From contig NZ_JAEQMY010000020.1 of NCBI RefSeq assembly GCF_016743775.1, positions 20,134-84,133 of the forward strand: a stretch of 64,000 nucleotides of DNA. The letters are read 5' to 3'. The position numbers were made by a program, and so were the translations under genes. The notes under the pieces are model-generated. The model searched no databases. It saw nothing but the letters and a program-made list of their open reading frames with translations, and was not told where the DNA came from. Positions 1 to 9,099 of this stretch are shown piece by piece. Positions within the stretch are counted from its first letter, which is position 1; each line of letters starts with the position of its first letter. Source of the stretch: Microvirga aerilata. Lineage in GTDB: Bacteria > Pseudomonadota > Alphaproteobacteria > Rhizobiales > Beijerinckiaceae.

Positions 1-2
1 CT

Positions 3-506
3 TCACCTGCCATCGAGACCTTCTCTGAGAATTTTGAGTCTCGCCTCCTGTCCCTGAGCAAGGCCCATGAGCTGCTGACACGTCAGGCGTGGACAGGTGT
101 CAACCTGCGCGACATCATCTGCCAGGAACTGGAGCCCTACGACGATGGCTCCACCACGCGTGTTCGGCTGGAGGGCACGGATCTTACCCTGGAGCCTCGG
201 GTCGGCCTTGCCCTCAGCCTCGTCCTGCACGAGCTGACTACCAACGCCGCCAAGTACGGTTCGCTGTCCGCCGAGCAGGGTCTCGTTACCGTTTGCTGGA
301 GCGCTTCAGGATCTGGCGCTTCTGAAGTTCTTCGGATCAACTGGATCGAAAGTGACGGACCCGCAGTGACCCCGCCGACCAAGCGCAGCTTCGGCACCCG
401 CCTGATCGAGCGCAGCATGACCAAGGATCTTCAAGGCAAGGCTCGGCTCGATTTTGATCCCGCGGGCCTGCGTTGCATTCTTGAGCTGCCGCTCCATCAG
501 CTCTGA
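3..506 (+). CDS. HWE-family sensor histidine kinase, C-terminal part (5' end outside window)
   Basis: This is the catalytic end of an HWE histidine kinase, which autophosphorylates and passes phosphate to a receiver. The reading frame is open from the window edge. It shows the family signatures [25 protein letters not shown] (N box) and FGTRLIERS near the C-terminus; the phosphoacceptor His region lies off the window. The gene ends only about 15 bases before a second kinase that lacks its own N-terminus, so the two may have been joined by a deletion. Related HWE kinases lie at 2988 and 46887. The family call is secure; the input signal cannot be seen. Confidence 0.85.
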   Translation, partial: SPAIETFSENFESRLLSLSKAHELLTRQAWTGVNLRDIICQELEPYDDGSTTRVRLEGTDLTLEPRVGLALSLVLHELTTNAAKYGSLSAEQGLVTVCWSASGSGASEVLRINWIESDGPAVTPPTKRSFGTRLIERSMTKDLQGKARLDFDPAGLRCILELPLHQL

Positions 507-520
507 GGCGCTCGACGGCC

Positions 521-2404
521 GTGTTCCACCCGACCTTCGCCGGGGAAGGTGTGGTGCGTTCGGACGACATCCTCAGGGACCCGCGCTACGGCAAGAACGA
601 GCCTCACTACGGCATGCCGAAAGACCACCTCCCGGTGAGGAGCTATCTGGCAGTGCCGGTGGTGTCGCGATCCGGGGAGGTTTTAGGCGGGCTCTTCTTC
701 GGCCATGAGGCCCCTGGGGTCTTCACGGACGAGCACGAGACCCTGCTGACCGGCATCGCCGGCCAGGCGGCGATTGCCATCGACAACGCCCGCCTGTTCC
801 AGGCCGCACAGTACGAGCTCGCCGAGCGCAGGCGGGCCGAGGAGGCGCTGCGGGATCTCAACCACACACTGGAAGCGCGTGTGGCGGAACGCACCGCCGA
901 GCGCGACCGGGTCTGGAAGAACTCCCGCGACCTGCTTGTGGTGATTGGGGCGGACGGGATCTTCAGGGCCGTAAACCCAGCTTGGACCGAGATCCTGGGC
1001 CATGCGCCCGACGAGGTCGTCGGGCGTTCGTTCCTGGACTTCATATGGCCCGAGGATGCCGCCCGCAGTCAGGGCGCCTTGGATGACGCGGTGGCAAGCC
1101 GAGATCTGACGAACTTTGAGGACCGCTACACGCACCGGGACGGCACGCCGCGCTGGATCTCCTGGCACACCTCGGCGGACGGCAACCTCGTCTACGCCTA
1201 TGGCCGCGATATCACGGCCGAGAAGCAGCAGGAAGAGGCGCTGCGGCAGACGGAAGAGGCCCTGCGGCAGGCGCAGAAGATGGAGGCGGTGGGTCAGCTC
1301 ACCGGCGGCATCGCGCACGACTTCAACAATCTTCTCACTGGCATTGTTGGCTCGCTCGACCTCATGCAGATGCGGATCACCCAAGGTCGCACAGACGCCC
1401 TGGAACGCTATGCCAAGGCCGCCATGAGCTCAGCCCAGCGTGCCGCCGCACTGACCCACCGCCTGCTCGCCTTCGCGCGGCGCCAGCCACTCCAGCCCAA
1501 GACGGTGGAGGTGAACAAGCTCGTAGTTTCGATGGAGGATCTGCTCCGGCGCACCCTCGGCGAGGCCATCCAGATGGAGTTTGTCACAGCGGGTGGGCTC
1601 TGGCTGACACGCTGCGACCCGCATCAGCTTGAGAGCGCCATTCTCAACCTTGCCATCAACGCCCGCGACGCCATGCCAGACGGCGGTAGGCTGATCATCG
1701 AAACCTGCAACACGCATCTCGACCGCGCCTATGCGGTGCTGCACCCAGGAGTGCGCCCGGGCCAGTACGTCTGCGTTGCGGTCACCGACACCGGCACCGG
1801 CATGCCGCCCGATGTGATTGAGCACGCGTTCGAGCCGTTCTTCACCACCAAGCCACTTGGGAAGGGTACGGGACTGGGCCTGTCGATGATCTACGGCTTT
1901 GCGCAGCAGCCAGAGGGTCATGCCCGGATCTATTCTGAGGTCGGCCACGGCACCACGATCAAGATCTATCTTCCGCGCTTCAACGGCGCGGTTGAGGAGG
2001 AAATAGAAGCAGGCGGGCTGATCGACGCCCACCGTGCTGCCGGGGAGACGGTGCTCGTCGTGGAGGATGAGCCGGTGGTGCGCGATCTGATTGTCGAGGT
2101 TCTCAAGGACCTTGGCTATCGCGCCTTGGAGGCGACGGATGGCCCCTCTGGCCTCAAGATCCTCCAGTCGCGCCAGCGCATCGATCTTCTGGTGACGGAT
2201 GTCGGGCTGCCGGGGATGAACGGCCGCCAACTTGCTGACCAGGGCCGGGACCATCGTCCTGACCTCAAGGTGCTGTTCATTACTGGCTATGCGGAGAACG
2301 CGGCGGTGGCGAGCGGCTTCCTTGATCACGGCATGGAGATGATCACCAAGCCCTTTGCGGTTGAGGCCCTGGCCGCACGGATCCGCGACATGATCGAGCA
2401 GTGA
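521..2404 (+). CDS. Hybrid histidine kinase: truncated GAF, PAS, HisKA, HATPase, receiver
   Basis: Sensor kinase with a fused receiver, probably cytoplasmic since no membrane segment is seen. Residues 1-95 are the second half of a GAF domain ([10 protein letters not shown] and [15 protein letters not shown] are typical). A short coiled coil follows (95-130), then PAS (130-240), HisKA with GGIAHDFNN (His266), an ATPase domain with N box N375-N379 and the G boxes TDTGTGM and GKGTGLGLS, and a receiver (about 509-627) with phosphoacceptor Asp559 in [13 protein letters not shown] similarity continues upstream in frame for a few codons (about 512-520) without a better start. The GTG start is therefore a default, and the gene is probably N-terminally truncated. 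A functional protein is possible but unproven. Confidence 0.8.
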   Translation: MFHPTFAGEGVVRSDDILRDPRYGKNEPHYGMPKDHLPVRSYLAVPVVSRSGEVLGGLFFGHEAPGVFTDEHETLLTGIAGQAAIAIDNARLFQAAQYELAERRRAEEALRDLNHTLEARVAERTAERDRVWKNSRDLLVVIGADGIFRAVNPAWTEILGHAPDEVVGRSFLDFIWPEDAARSQGALDDAVASRDLTNFEDRYTHRDGTPRWISWHTSADGNLVYAYGRDITAEKQQEEALRQTEEALRQAQKMEAVGQLTGGIAHDFNNLLTGIVGSLDLMQMRITQGRTDALERYAKAAMSSAQRAAALTHRLLAFARRQPLQPKTVEVNKLVVSMEDLLRRTLGEAIQMEFVTAGGLWLTRCDPHQLESAILNLAINARDAMPDGGRLIIETCNTHLDRAYAVLHPGVRPGQYVCVAVTDTGTGMPPDVIEHAFEPFFTTKPLGKGTGLGLSMIYGFAQQPEGHARIYSEVGHGTTIKIYLPRFNGAVEEEIEAGGLIDAHRAAGETVLVVEDEPVVRDLIVEVLKDLGYRALEATDGPSGLKILQSRQRIDLLVTDVGLPGMNGRQLADQGRDHRPDLKVLFITGYAENAAVASGFLDHGMEMITKPFAVEALAARIRDMIEQ

Positions 2405-2803
2405 CCGATAGCACAGGCCGGAGGGCCGCCAGCGGCCTCCGCGTTCCGACGGTGGCCAGCTCTGATGGCTGTGCGCTTGCGCATGATCCGCCGCAGATGA
2501 TTCCACGCGGAGCTTACACGCTTCACTTGGACTCAGTGATACTCAGGAAGGACCGCTTCGGGTCAGACTTTCACCTTCCGGCCGATCAACGAACGTCGGC
2601 TCTTGAGTCCTCAAGCGGACCAAACGTTTATGTCTCAGGAGTGCCAATCTCGGCCGTTAAGCGTGGGCGTGACATGATCTGCTCACTCCCGCATTCTCGA
2701 AGCTCGGCTTGGACTTTGGACACTGAGATGCCTTCCATCTCCTTGCAGACCTTGCAGCGTACCCCTACAAGGGTAAGAACTTTTCTTATCGGGCCGTCCT
2801 GCC
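2405..2803. other. Intergenic stretch without a supportable gene
   Basis: About 400 bases between the hybrid kinase and the parD-like gene. Open frames exist on both strands, but none shows a recognisable domain or a convincing ribosome-binding site. No clear terminator hairpin or promoter was found by eye. It may be decayed coding sequence, given the disrupted genes on both sides. Confidence 0.4.
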
Positions 2804-2998
2804 ATGCCTTCAAAGTCGATCATTACCGCCTCATTGACCCCGGAACTCACAGCCATGATTGCCGCGAAGGTGGCGGCTGGACGCTATCGGAGCGCCAGTG
2901 AAGTGGTGCGGGCCGCCCTGCGGCTCCTGGACGATCACGAGCGTCGGAACGAGAGCAGGAGCAGAACACCTGCCGCAAGGTCGCGCGATGCCGCGTGA
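2804..2998 (+). CDS. Orphan ParD-type (ribbon-helix-helix) antitoxin, short form
   Basis: A 64-residue protein whose first 45 residues match ParD antitoxins: a beta strand (IITASLTPEL) and the helix pair AGRYRSASEVVRAALRLLDD, which form the DNA-binding ribbon-helix-helix. ParD proteins usually have about 80 residues with a C-terminal segment that covers ParE. Here the tail is short, Arg/Ser-rich and unlike that segment, and no parE follows. Instead the stop overlaps the start of the PAS-HWE kinase by 11 bases. It may be a toxin-less remnant or a repressor reused to couple translation of the kinase. The fold call is good; the function is uncertain. Confidence 0.7.
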   Translation: MPSKSIITASLTPELTAMIAAKVAAGRYRSASEVVRAALRLLDDHERRNESRSRTPAARSRDAA

Positions 2999-4361
2999 AC
3001 CCTCGACGAAGCAAGGACGGGCCAAAAGCAACCGCGTCGGGGCGTCACGCGAGCAGAGCTTCGACATCTTGGAAAGTGTTGCCGACGCCTTCTTCGCCGT
3101 CGATCACCACTGGCGCTTTACCTACGTCAACCGGGCCGCGGCAGAACGATGGAACCGCAGTCGCGACGACCTGATCGGCAAGGACTTTGTCGAGCAGTTT
3201 CCGCAAGCAGCCGACTCTGAACCTTGGAAGGCGTTTCTGAAGGCCATGCAGGAGCGTCAGCCCACACGCTTGGAGGTGGTGTCTCCGGTTGTGCATCAGT
3301 GGGTGGACTTGAGCATCTCCCCAACCCGCGATGGCGGGCTATCCGTTTACTTCCGCGACATCAGTGCACGCAAGCGTGTTGAAGAGGTCGAGGGATGGCT
3401 CGCTGCGATCATCGAGTCGTCGGATGACGCCATCGTCAGCAAGAACCTTGAGAGCATCGTCACAAGCTGGAACACGGGGGCGGAACGGCTCTTCGGCTAC
3501 AAGGCCGAGGAGATCATTGGCAGGCCCATTACGCTTCTGTTCCCTGAGGACCGGCAGGATGAGGAGGAGAGGATCCTCGCCCGCATCCGCCGGGGTGAGC
3601 GCGTCGAGCATTTCGAGAGCACCCGCCAACGCAAGGACGGCAGTCTGGTTGAGGTTTCCCTGACGATCTCCCCGATCAAGGATGCCCAAGGCAGGATCGT
3701 GGGTGCATCGAAGATTGCCCGCGACATCACCAGGCACAAGGAGGCCGAGCGTCTACAACGCCTACTGGTGCATGAACTGAACCATCGCGTGAAGAACATT
3801 CTTGCAACGGTGCAGGCTGTTGCCCGGCAAACCTTCAACTCCCGACAATCAGGCGACACAGTGCGTCAGACCTTCGAGGCACGCCTTCTCGCTCTGTCCA
3901 AGGCCCACGACCTGCTCACACGGGAGAACTGGGATAGAGCCAGCCTGTCGCAAGTTGTTGCTGAGGTCCTCTCACCGTACCACCGTGACCGTTTCGAAAC
4001 CGGCGGGCCGGATGTGCGCTTGACCCCGAAGATGGCCCTGGCCCTGACCTTGGCGCTGCACGAGTTGGCGACCAATGCGGCGAAGTATGGCGCGCTCTCG
4101 GCTCCGTCAGGCCGGATCGCAATCACCTGGCGGGTTCAGGCCGACGATCCGCCGCATCTGATCCTTCGCTGGCAAGAGCGTGGCGGCCCGCTGGTTTCAC
4201 CACCCGAGCAGAAGGGTTTCGGGTCACGCCTGATTGAGCGCAGCCTGGCGCTGGAGCTCGGAGGTGACGTCAAGATCACCTATGACCTCGCCGGGGTGGT
4301 CTGTGAGGTGAAGGCGCCCTTGGTGGACGAGCGGGACGAACATGTGGGCAAGGCTGCGTAA
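2988..4361 (+). CDS. PAS-PAS HWE-family sensor histidine kinase
   Basis: A 457-residue soluble kinase with two PAS domains (about 22-130 and 135-252) followed by the HWE dimerisation and ATPase region. The phosphoacceptor is His266 in HELNHRVKN. The N box LHELATNAAKYGALS and the terminal GFGSRLIERS are clear, and LRWQERGG supplies the W-x-E feature that names the family. The ATG chosen starts the natural PAS lead-in and overlaps the parD-like stop; longer starts only add non-homologous sequence. It lies upstream of the KaiC-like gene and a lone receiver, which is a plausible phosphotransfer partner. The ligand for the PAS domains cannot be told from sequence. Confidence 0.9.
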   Translation: MPREPSTKQGRAKSNRVGASREQSFDILESVADAFFAVDHHWRFTYVNRAAAERWNRSRDDLIGKDFVEQFPQAADSEPWKAFLKAMQERQPTRLEVVSPVVHQWVDLSISPTRDGGLSVYFRDISARKRVEEVEGWLAAIIESSDDAIVSKNLESIVTSWNTGAERLFGYKAEEIIGRPITLLFPEDRQDEEERILARIRRGERVEHFESTRQRKDGSLVEVSLTISPIKDAQGRIVGASKIARDITRHKEAERLQRLLVHELNHRVKNILATVQAVARQTFNSRQSGDTVRQTFEARLLALSKAHDLLTRENWDRASLSQVVAEVLSPYHRDRFETGGPDVRLTPKMALALTLALHELATNAAKYGALSAPSGRIAITWRVQADDPPHLILRWQERGGPLVSPPEQKGFGSRLIERSLALELGGDVKITYDLAGVVCEVKAPLVDERDEHVGKAA

Positions 4362-4521
4362 CCCGGCGCAGGACTGCCATTGGCAGCGGGTTCCACGGCA
4401 TTGATCGAGTGCAATTCTGGTGGTGCAAGACTATCGCTGCTATAGGCTTGTCGGTCCGATCCTGCGCTCCGCCTCTGGTGGGGCTCCTTCCTTTGGACAG
4501 CATCTTCGAGGAGCTTAAGCT

Positions 4522-5973
4522 GTGCCCCATGAGCTGCCCCGCGTCGAGACGGGTGTCGAAGGACTTGATGCGGTGCTGCGCGGCGGCCTGGTCGCCGGCA
4601 CGTCCTACATCATCCAGGGTCACCCGGGTGCCGGCAAGACAATCCTGTCCAATCAGATCGCCTTCCATCACGCCGCCTCCGGTCAGCATGTCCTGTACGT
4701 GACCCTCTTGGCTGAGTCCCACGAGCGCCTGTTCGAGAACCTCTCGACCCTGACGTTCTTCGATCCCTCCAAACTCGGCAATGGCATCAACTATGTGAGC
4801 GCCTTCACGACCTTGCGCGATGAAGGGCTCACTGCCGTCGTCAAGCTCCTGCGTCAGGAGATCGGGCGCACGAAGTCGACCCTGCTCATCCTCGACGGCC
4901 TGCTCAACGCCCGTGAGAAGGCCGAGAGCAACCTGGACGTGAAAACCTTCATCGCCGAGTTGCAGGGTCATGCGGCCTTTGCCGGCTGCACCGTTCTCTT
5001 TCTCACCAGCTCCCGAGTAGATGAGTCCAGCCCCGAGCACACGATGGTCGATGGCGTGATCCAGCTCAAGGACGAGATCTTCGGTGTGCGCTCGGCACGG
5101 CGCCTCCAGGTGCGCAAGTCCCGTGGGGTGAAGGCCATGCATGGGTACCATCAGTTCGAGATCCTAGACCGGGGTGTGGTGGTCTACCCGCGGCTCGAAG
5201 CCGTTCTCGGACAGCCCTCGATGCCGGACAGCCCCACCACGGCCCGGACCACGTCAGGCGTGGCAGAACTTGATAAGATGATGGGTGGCGGCCTGCAACA
5301 GGGCTCCAGCACGCTGGTGATTGGCGCCTCCGGCACAGGAAAGACCACCCTGGGGCTGCACTTCTTGGCTCAGGCCTCTCCAGAGGAGCCGACGCTTCAC
5401 TTCGGGTTCTATGAGACGCCGGAGCGCCTGAAGCTCAAGGCACGTACTCTCGGGCTTGATCTTGACCCGCTGCTCGCCTCTGGAGCCTTGGAGATCCTGT
5501 GGCAGCCCTCGACGGAAAACCTGCTGGATGGACTTGCGCACAAGCTTCTGGAAGCAGTACGCCGCCGTGGGGTGAAGCGGTTATTCATCGACGGGTTTGG
5601 CGGGTTTGAGCGAGCTGCACTTCATCCCCCACGGCTGGTGGAGTTCTTCACTGCGCTCACCAACGAGTTGCGGGCTCTGAACGTCACGGCCGTTGGCACC
5701 CGGGAGCTGACCGATCTGTTCAGCCGCCAGATCCTGGCTCCGATGCCTGAGATCTCCAGCGTGACCGACAACCTGATCACTTTGCGCTTTGTCGACCAGC
5801 ATTCGCGGCTGCGCCGTCTGCTGTCGATCCAGAAGGTACGGGACAGTGCCTTCGACCCTTCCATTCGGGAACTGGCCATCAGCAGCCAGGGCATCAGCCT
5901 TCCGGAGACGTTCGAGGGCGCGGAGCATGCGCTGGAAGGCACGCCCCGGCTGGACGGCCGGACCCGTTCTTGA
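4522..5973 (+). CDS. KaiC-like tandem RecA-fold ATPase
   Basis: A 483-residue protein with two RecA/KaiC domains. Domain 1 has Walker A GHPGAGKT (33-40) and a Walker B-like LLILDG (121-126). Domain 2 has GASGTGKT (268-275) and LFIDG (354-358). This is the CI-CII layout of KaiC, but no KaiA or KaiB is nearby. In alphaproteobacteria such proteins often sit beside histidine kinases and receivers and are thought to act in stress or light signalling rather than in a true clock. The GTG start is supported by a GAGGAG about 8 bases upstream. A receiver gene follows 37 bases downstream, probably in the same operon. Confidence 0.88.
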   Translation: MPHELPRVETGVEGLDAVLRGGLVAGTSYIIQGHPGAGKTILSNQIAFHHAASGQHVLYVTLLAESHERLFENLSTLTFFDPSKLGNGINYVSAFTTLRDEGLTAVVKLLRQEIGRTKSTLLILDGLLNAREKAESNLDVKTFIAELQGHAAFAGCTVLFLTSSRVDESSPEHTMVDGVIQLKDEIFGVRSARRLQVRKSRGVKAMHGYHQFEILDRGVVVYPRLEAVLGQPSMPDSPTTARTTSGVAELDKMMGGGLQQGSSTLVIGASGTGKTTLGLHFLAQASPEEPTLHFGFYETPERLKLKARTLGLDLDPLLASGALEILWQPSTENLLDGLAHKLLEAVRRRGVKRLFIDGFGGFERAALHPPRLVEFFTALTNELRALNVTAVGTRELTDLFSRQILAPMPEISSVTDNLITLRFVDQHSRLRRLLSIQKVRDSAFDPSIRELAISSQGISLPETFEGAEHALEGTPRLDGRTRS

Positions 5974-6010
5974 GACGGCACGTTGTCTGAAGCGGGAGCA
6001 GGACCGGGGA

Positions 6011-6382
6011 ATGACGACGATCCTAGTTGTTGATGACGAGTTTCTGATCACGGACATTCTCGTTGATGCTCTGGAGGAGGAAGGATTCCGGGTGCTGACC
6101 GCCTCGAACGGCCGCAAGGCCCTGGAGCTGCTGGACAAGGAGGTGCCGGCGCTGGTGGTCACCGACTTCATGATGCCGCTGATGAACGGGCTGGAGCTGG
6201 CGCAGGTGATCAAGTCCAATCCGGATTGGGCCCGGATCCCAATCATCCTGCTGAGCGGGGCCCAAGGAGCGATTGCCCGTAGCCGTCCGGAGCTGTTCGC
6301 GGCTGTCTACGACAAGCCGTTCAGGATCGAGAACGTCCTTACGGCGGTGGTAGAGGCAGTTAGTGCGCAGAGACGGTCATAG
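6011..6382 (+). CDS. Single-domain response regulator
   Basis: A 123-residue CheY-type receiver without an output domain. The acidic pair is D8-D9 (VVDDE), the phosphoacceptor is D52 (TDFMMPLMNG), and the conserved Lys is K102 (YDKPF). The ATG follows the KaiC-like gene by 37 bases with a GGGGA just upstream. Single-domain receivers usually shuttle phosphate or bind a partner. Here the partners are probably the HWE kinases upstream and perhaps the KaiC-like protein; this pairing is inferred from position only. Confidence 0.92.
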   Translation: MTTILVVDDEFLITDILVDALEEEGFRVLTASNGRKALELLDKEVPALVVTDFMMPLMNGLELAQVIKSNPDWARIPIILLSGAQGAIARSRPELFAAVYDKPFRIENVLTAVVEAVSAQRRS

Positions 6383-6549
6383 AATCTCCTGTTCAGCACG
6401 TGCCGCGCCTAACCGAACACCGAGCTGAAGGCTTGCCACTGAAGCAAATGTCTGCTCCGGGTCAAGCTCGGCAGTCCCGTGAGCCTGAAAGAAGGTCCGC
6501 TCATCTCAGCAGTGCGGAGATACGGCCAAGGTCAGCTCCGTGCCGATAC

Positions 6550-6668
6550 TGTTGAAAAAGTCTGCAACTGCCGTTTTTCGTGTCGGCAACATACAGGATG
6601 TTGAGTCTTACTTGGCACGCTGACGCCAGTAATAGATCGACCAAGCAGTGCTCGGGAGTTTTTCAACA
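6550..6668. mobile_element. MITE-like element with 10-bp terminal inverted repeats
   Basis: A 119-base segment begins with TGTTGAAAAA and ends with the exact inverse TTTTTCAACA. It lies inside a 360-base stretch (6383-6742) with no gene. It is too short to encode a transposase, so it is either a MITE or the remains of an insertion sequence whose internal part was lost. No target duplication could be recognised by eye. The rest of the 360 bases shows nothing further. Confidence 0.5.
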
Positions 6669-6742
6669 AAATCTGCCAGGAGGCGACATTCTGGCCTCAC
6701 ACCCGGAACTTCGTGGAATCCGTTTCAGGGAATGGAGTGATC

Positions 6743-7654
6743 TCAACTCTTCAAGCTCTGCAAAGCCTCTCCCACGCGACTGCGGGCCTCTTGAGGCAAC
6801 GGCAGGATCGGGCGCGGCGGCTCGATCCTAGCGAGACCGAGAAGGTCTGCCATCACGTACATCACCCGAAAGCTGCCGAACGTCCTGAACAGATCCCAGA
6901 GCGGCTGAAAGGCATCGTTAATGCGGGCGGCTTCCGAACCGTCGCCCGCTTGCGCCGCGCGTGCGAGAGCCATAGCCGGAGCGGGCAGCAGGCCTGCAAC
7001 CACGCTGTACCAGGCGTCACAGCCAGCCAGCAGGGCGTCGGTGGCACCCCAATCGCCGCTGTAGCCAATGGCGAAGCCGCCAGGAGTCATCTCCCGCAGC
7101 CGCTCCATCTCGCCGCTGAAATCACCATTCGCCGGAAGCGGCATCTTCACCGCCGCCACGTTCGGGAGCTTCGCCAGTCTGGCGATCATGTCATCGCTGA
7201 AGGTGAATTTTGTGGTGCTTGGATTGTTGTAGATGCACAGGGGCAGCCCGCCCGTCTCGGCCACGGCCGAGAAGTGCTGGAACACCTCCTCGTCGGTCAG
7301 GGGCGTATAGGACATCGGGGCGAGCAGCAGGCCATCAGCCCCTGCTGCCTTGGCGTCACGGGCGAGTGTCTCGGCCTCGTCGGTGCGCAGCGCACCCACG
7401 CCCACGATGATCGGGATCTTGCCACCCACGCATTCCACCGCTACCCGGACCGCATGCTGGCGTGCCTCCCGGCTCAGGTAGGCATAGCCGCCAGTGCTCC
7501 CGAGCAGGCCGATGGAATCCGCCCCTGCCGCCTGGATGCGCTCGAGGAAGCGGCCCAGCACATCGGCTTGCAGATGCCCTGCGGCATCGGTCGGCGTCAG
7601 CGGAAAGGCTGAAAGGCCGCTGAACAGTCTCAGGGTTTCTTGTGTGGTCATCAT
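6743..7654 (-). CDS. Dihydrodipicolinate synthase/N-acetylneuraminate lyase family protein
   Basis: A 303-residue TIM-barrel aldolase of the DapA family, which forms a Schiff base with pyruvate or a related keto acid. It carries GLLGSTGGYAYLS (the substrate-binding GTTGE-like loop), the catalytic-Tyr region YNNPSTT and the Schiff-base Lys in VAAVKMPLP. The divergent GSTGG loop suggests it is not the biosynthetic DapA but a catabolic lyase of unknown substrate. Its start overlaps the stop of the upstream LysE-type exporter, so the two are translationally coupled, which points to amino-acid or keto-acid metabolism. Confidence 0.85.
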   Translation of the reverse strand: MMTTQETLRLFSGLSAFPLTPTDAAGHLQADVLGRFLERIQAAGADSIGLLGSTGGYAYLSREARQHAVRVAVECVGGKIPIIVGVGALRTDEAETLARDAKAAGADGLLLAPMSYTPLTDEEVFQHFSAVAETGGLPLCIYNNPSTTKFTFSDDMIARLAKLPNVAAVKMPLPANGDFSGEMERLREMTPGGFAIGYSGDWGATDALLAGCDAWYSVVAGLLPAPAMALARAAQAGDGSEAARINDAFQPLWDLFRTFGSFRVMYVMADLLGLARIEPPRPILPLPQEARSRVGEALQSLKS

Positions 7655-8292
7655 GTGCGGGCCAGAAGCAGGCGCAGTCCTGCAAAACCGAAGACAATGG
7701 AGAGGGCGCCCTCGATCCAGCGGCGGGCGCGGCGGTACAGGCGCACCATCGGCGTGGTCGAGAACAGGACGGCATAGCCGCAAAAGATCGTCACGCTCAG
7801 CACGGCGCATCCGCCGAGGGTCGCGGCAACGCCCTGCCAGGATGCATCGGTGCCGAGGCCAAGCGTCACCAGGGCGATCCATGCGAGCACGGACTTCGGG
7901 TTGCCGAGGTGCATCAACAGCCCCTGCCTGTACAGCGCCGTCCGCGATGAAGCGGGCGTAGGTGCTCCTGCCGTGGCTCGCTCTTCCGAGATCAAGGCGG
8001 CTCGTCCGGCCCTGAAGGCGAGAAACAAGAGGTAGAGGCCGCCGAAGATCTTGAGGGCGGTCAGCACCTCGGCATAGCGGGTGAGGAGGACGGAGATCCC
8101 CGTTGCCGCCATCATGCCCCAGAACATGGAACCGGTGACGACCCCCGCGGCCAGCGTGAGTGCCGCCTGGCGGCCTTGCTGCATTGCGACGCCCATGATG
8201 CGCATGTTGCTGGGGCCAGGGCTGCCCGCCGCGATGACATACGTGGCGTAGACCAGCAGGAGGTGTTGAAGTTCGGCAGTCACTGTTTGCAT
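7651..8292 (-). CDS. LysE/RhtB-family amino-acid exporter
   Basis: A 213-residue inner-membrane exporter of the LysE/RhtB superfamily, with about six hydrophobic segments and the family motif near the N-terminus (AAGSPGPSNM, variant of xPGP). These proteins expel amino acids such as lysine, threonine or homoserine. The start was set at the MQTVTAELQ methionine, which gives the usual length. Its stop overlaps the start of the dihydrodipicolinate synthase-family gene. A second LysE paralogue is encoded 28 bases upstream in the same direction, probably in one operon. Confidence 0.9.
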   Translation of the reverse strand: MQTVTAELQHLLLVYATYVIAAGSPGPSNMRIMGVAMQQGRQAALTLAAGVVTGSMFWGMMAATGISVLLTRYAEVLTALKIFGGLYLLFLAFRAGRAALISEERATAGAPTPASSRTALYRQGLLMHLGNPKSVLAWIALVTLGLGTDASWQGVAATLGGCAVLSVTIFCGYAVLFSTTPMVRLYRRARRWIEGALSIVFGFAGLRLLLART

Positions 8293-8320
8293 ACCTTCAG
8301 ATCCGGCACGATCACGGCTA

Positions 8321-8971
8321 TCAGGTCGAAGGGCGTCCGGCCAAGGCAAGGCCGATGCCGAGCGCGACCATTGCGGCTCCCGACCCCTCCCGCAGGCGGC
8401 GGATCAGAGTGGGCCGTGCCGTGGCCCCTGCCCGGATGCCACCCGCCGCAAAGGCCACCACGACGTCGGCGAGGGTGTTGAGGGCAACGGAGACGAAGCC
8501 GAGGACGGCGAATTGCAGGGCCACGTTGCCGGCAGCCGGGTCCACGAACTGCGGCACGAAGGCCAGGAAGAAGGCGGCTGTCTTCGGGTTCAGGGCCTCC
8601 ACCAGCACCCCTTCCCGGAAAGCCCAGCGTGCGCCGACAGGTGGTGCCGCCGTCCCGCCCGCCAAGGTCGCCAGCGCATCCCGGCGTGCGGCCTGGAAGG
8701 TCCGCCAGCCGATCCAGACCAGATAGGCCGCGCCCAACAGCTTCAGGACCGTGAACAGGTCCGCGCTCGCCAGCACGATGGCAGAGACACCCAAGCTCCC
8801 GGCGAGGACGTGGACCATGCCGCCCAGTCCCGTACCGAAGCTGGAGGCGATGCCCTCGGCACGGCCGCCCGCGAGCGTGCGGGCGGCGACATAGAAGATG
8901 CCAGGGCCAGGCGTAATGGCGAGAGCAAAGGCTGCGGCGAAGAACAAGGCAAGTTGGGTAAGTTCGGGCAT
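8321..8971 (-). CDS. LysE-family amino-acid exporter
   Basis: A 216-residue inner-membrane transporter with the LysE signature ITPGPGIFYVAARTL near the N-terminus, LNPKTAAFFLAFVPQFV in the middle and about six membrane segments. It heads the minus-strand operon and is divergent from an ArgP-like LysR gene 128 bases away. That layout matches the known pairing of ArgP with the arginine/lysine exporter ArgO, so it probably exports a basic or similar amino acid under that regulator's control. The substrate is inferred from context. Confidence 0.9.
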   Translation of the reverse strand: MPELTQLALFFAAAFALAITPGPGIFYVAARTLAGGRAEGIASSFGTGLGGMVHVLAGSLGVSAIVLASADLFTVLKLLGAAYLVWIGWRTFQAARRDALATLAGGTAAPPVGARWAFREGVLVEALNPKTAAFFLAFVPQFVDPAAGNVALQFAVLGFVSVALNTLADVVVAFAAGGIRAGATARPTLIRRLREGSGAAMVALGIGLALAGRPST

Positions 8972-9099
8972 AGGCACTTTCCGGCGTGTTTGAGGTACAG
9001 CGCCCAACATGAGACGCTGGTAGGGGTCGACGTACGTTAGGAGACCTCCTAGGATTAGGAAAGTTAAAGTTTCTCACTCCAATTCAGTTTCTCTAACTC

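Noticed and set aside
2401..2901. 166-residue open frame after the hybrid kinase
   Set aside because: It has no recognisable domain, has an irregular composition, and runs into the clear ParD frame on the same strand.
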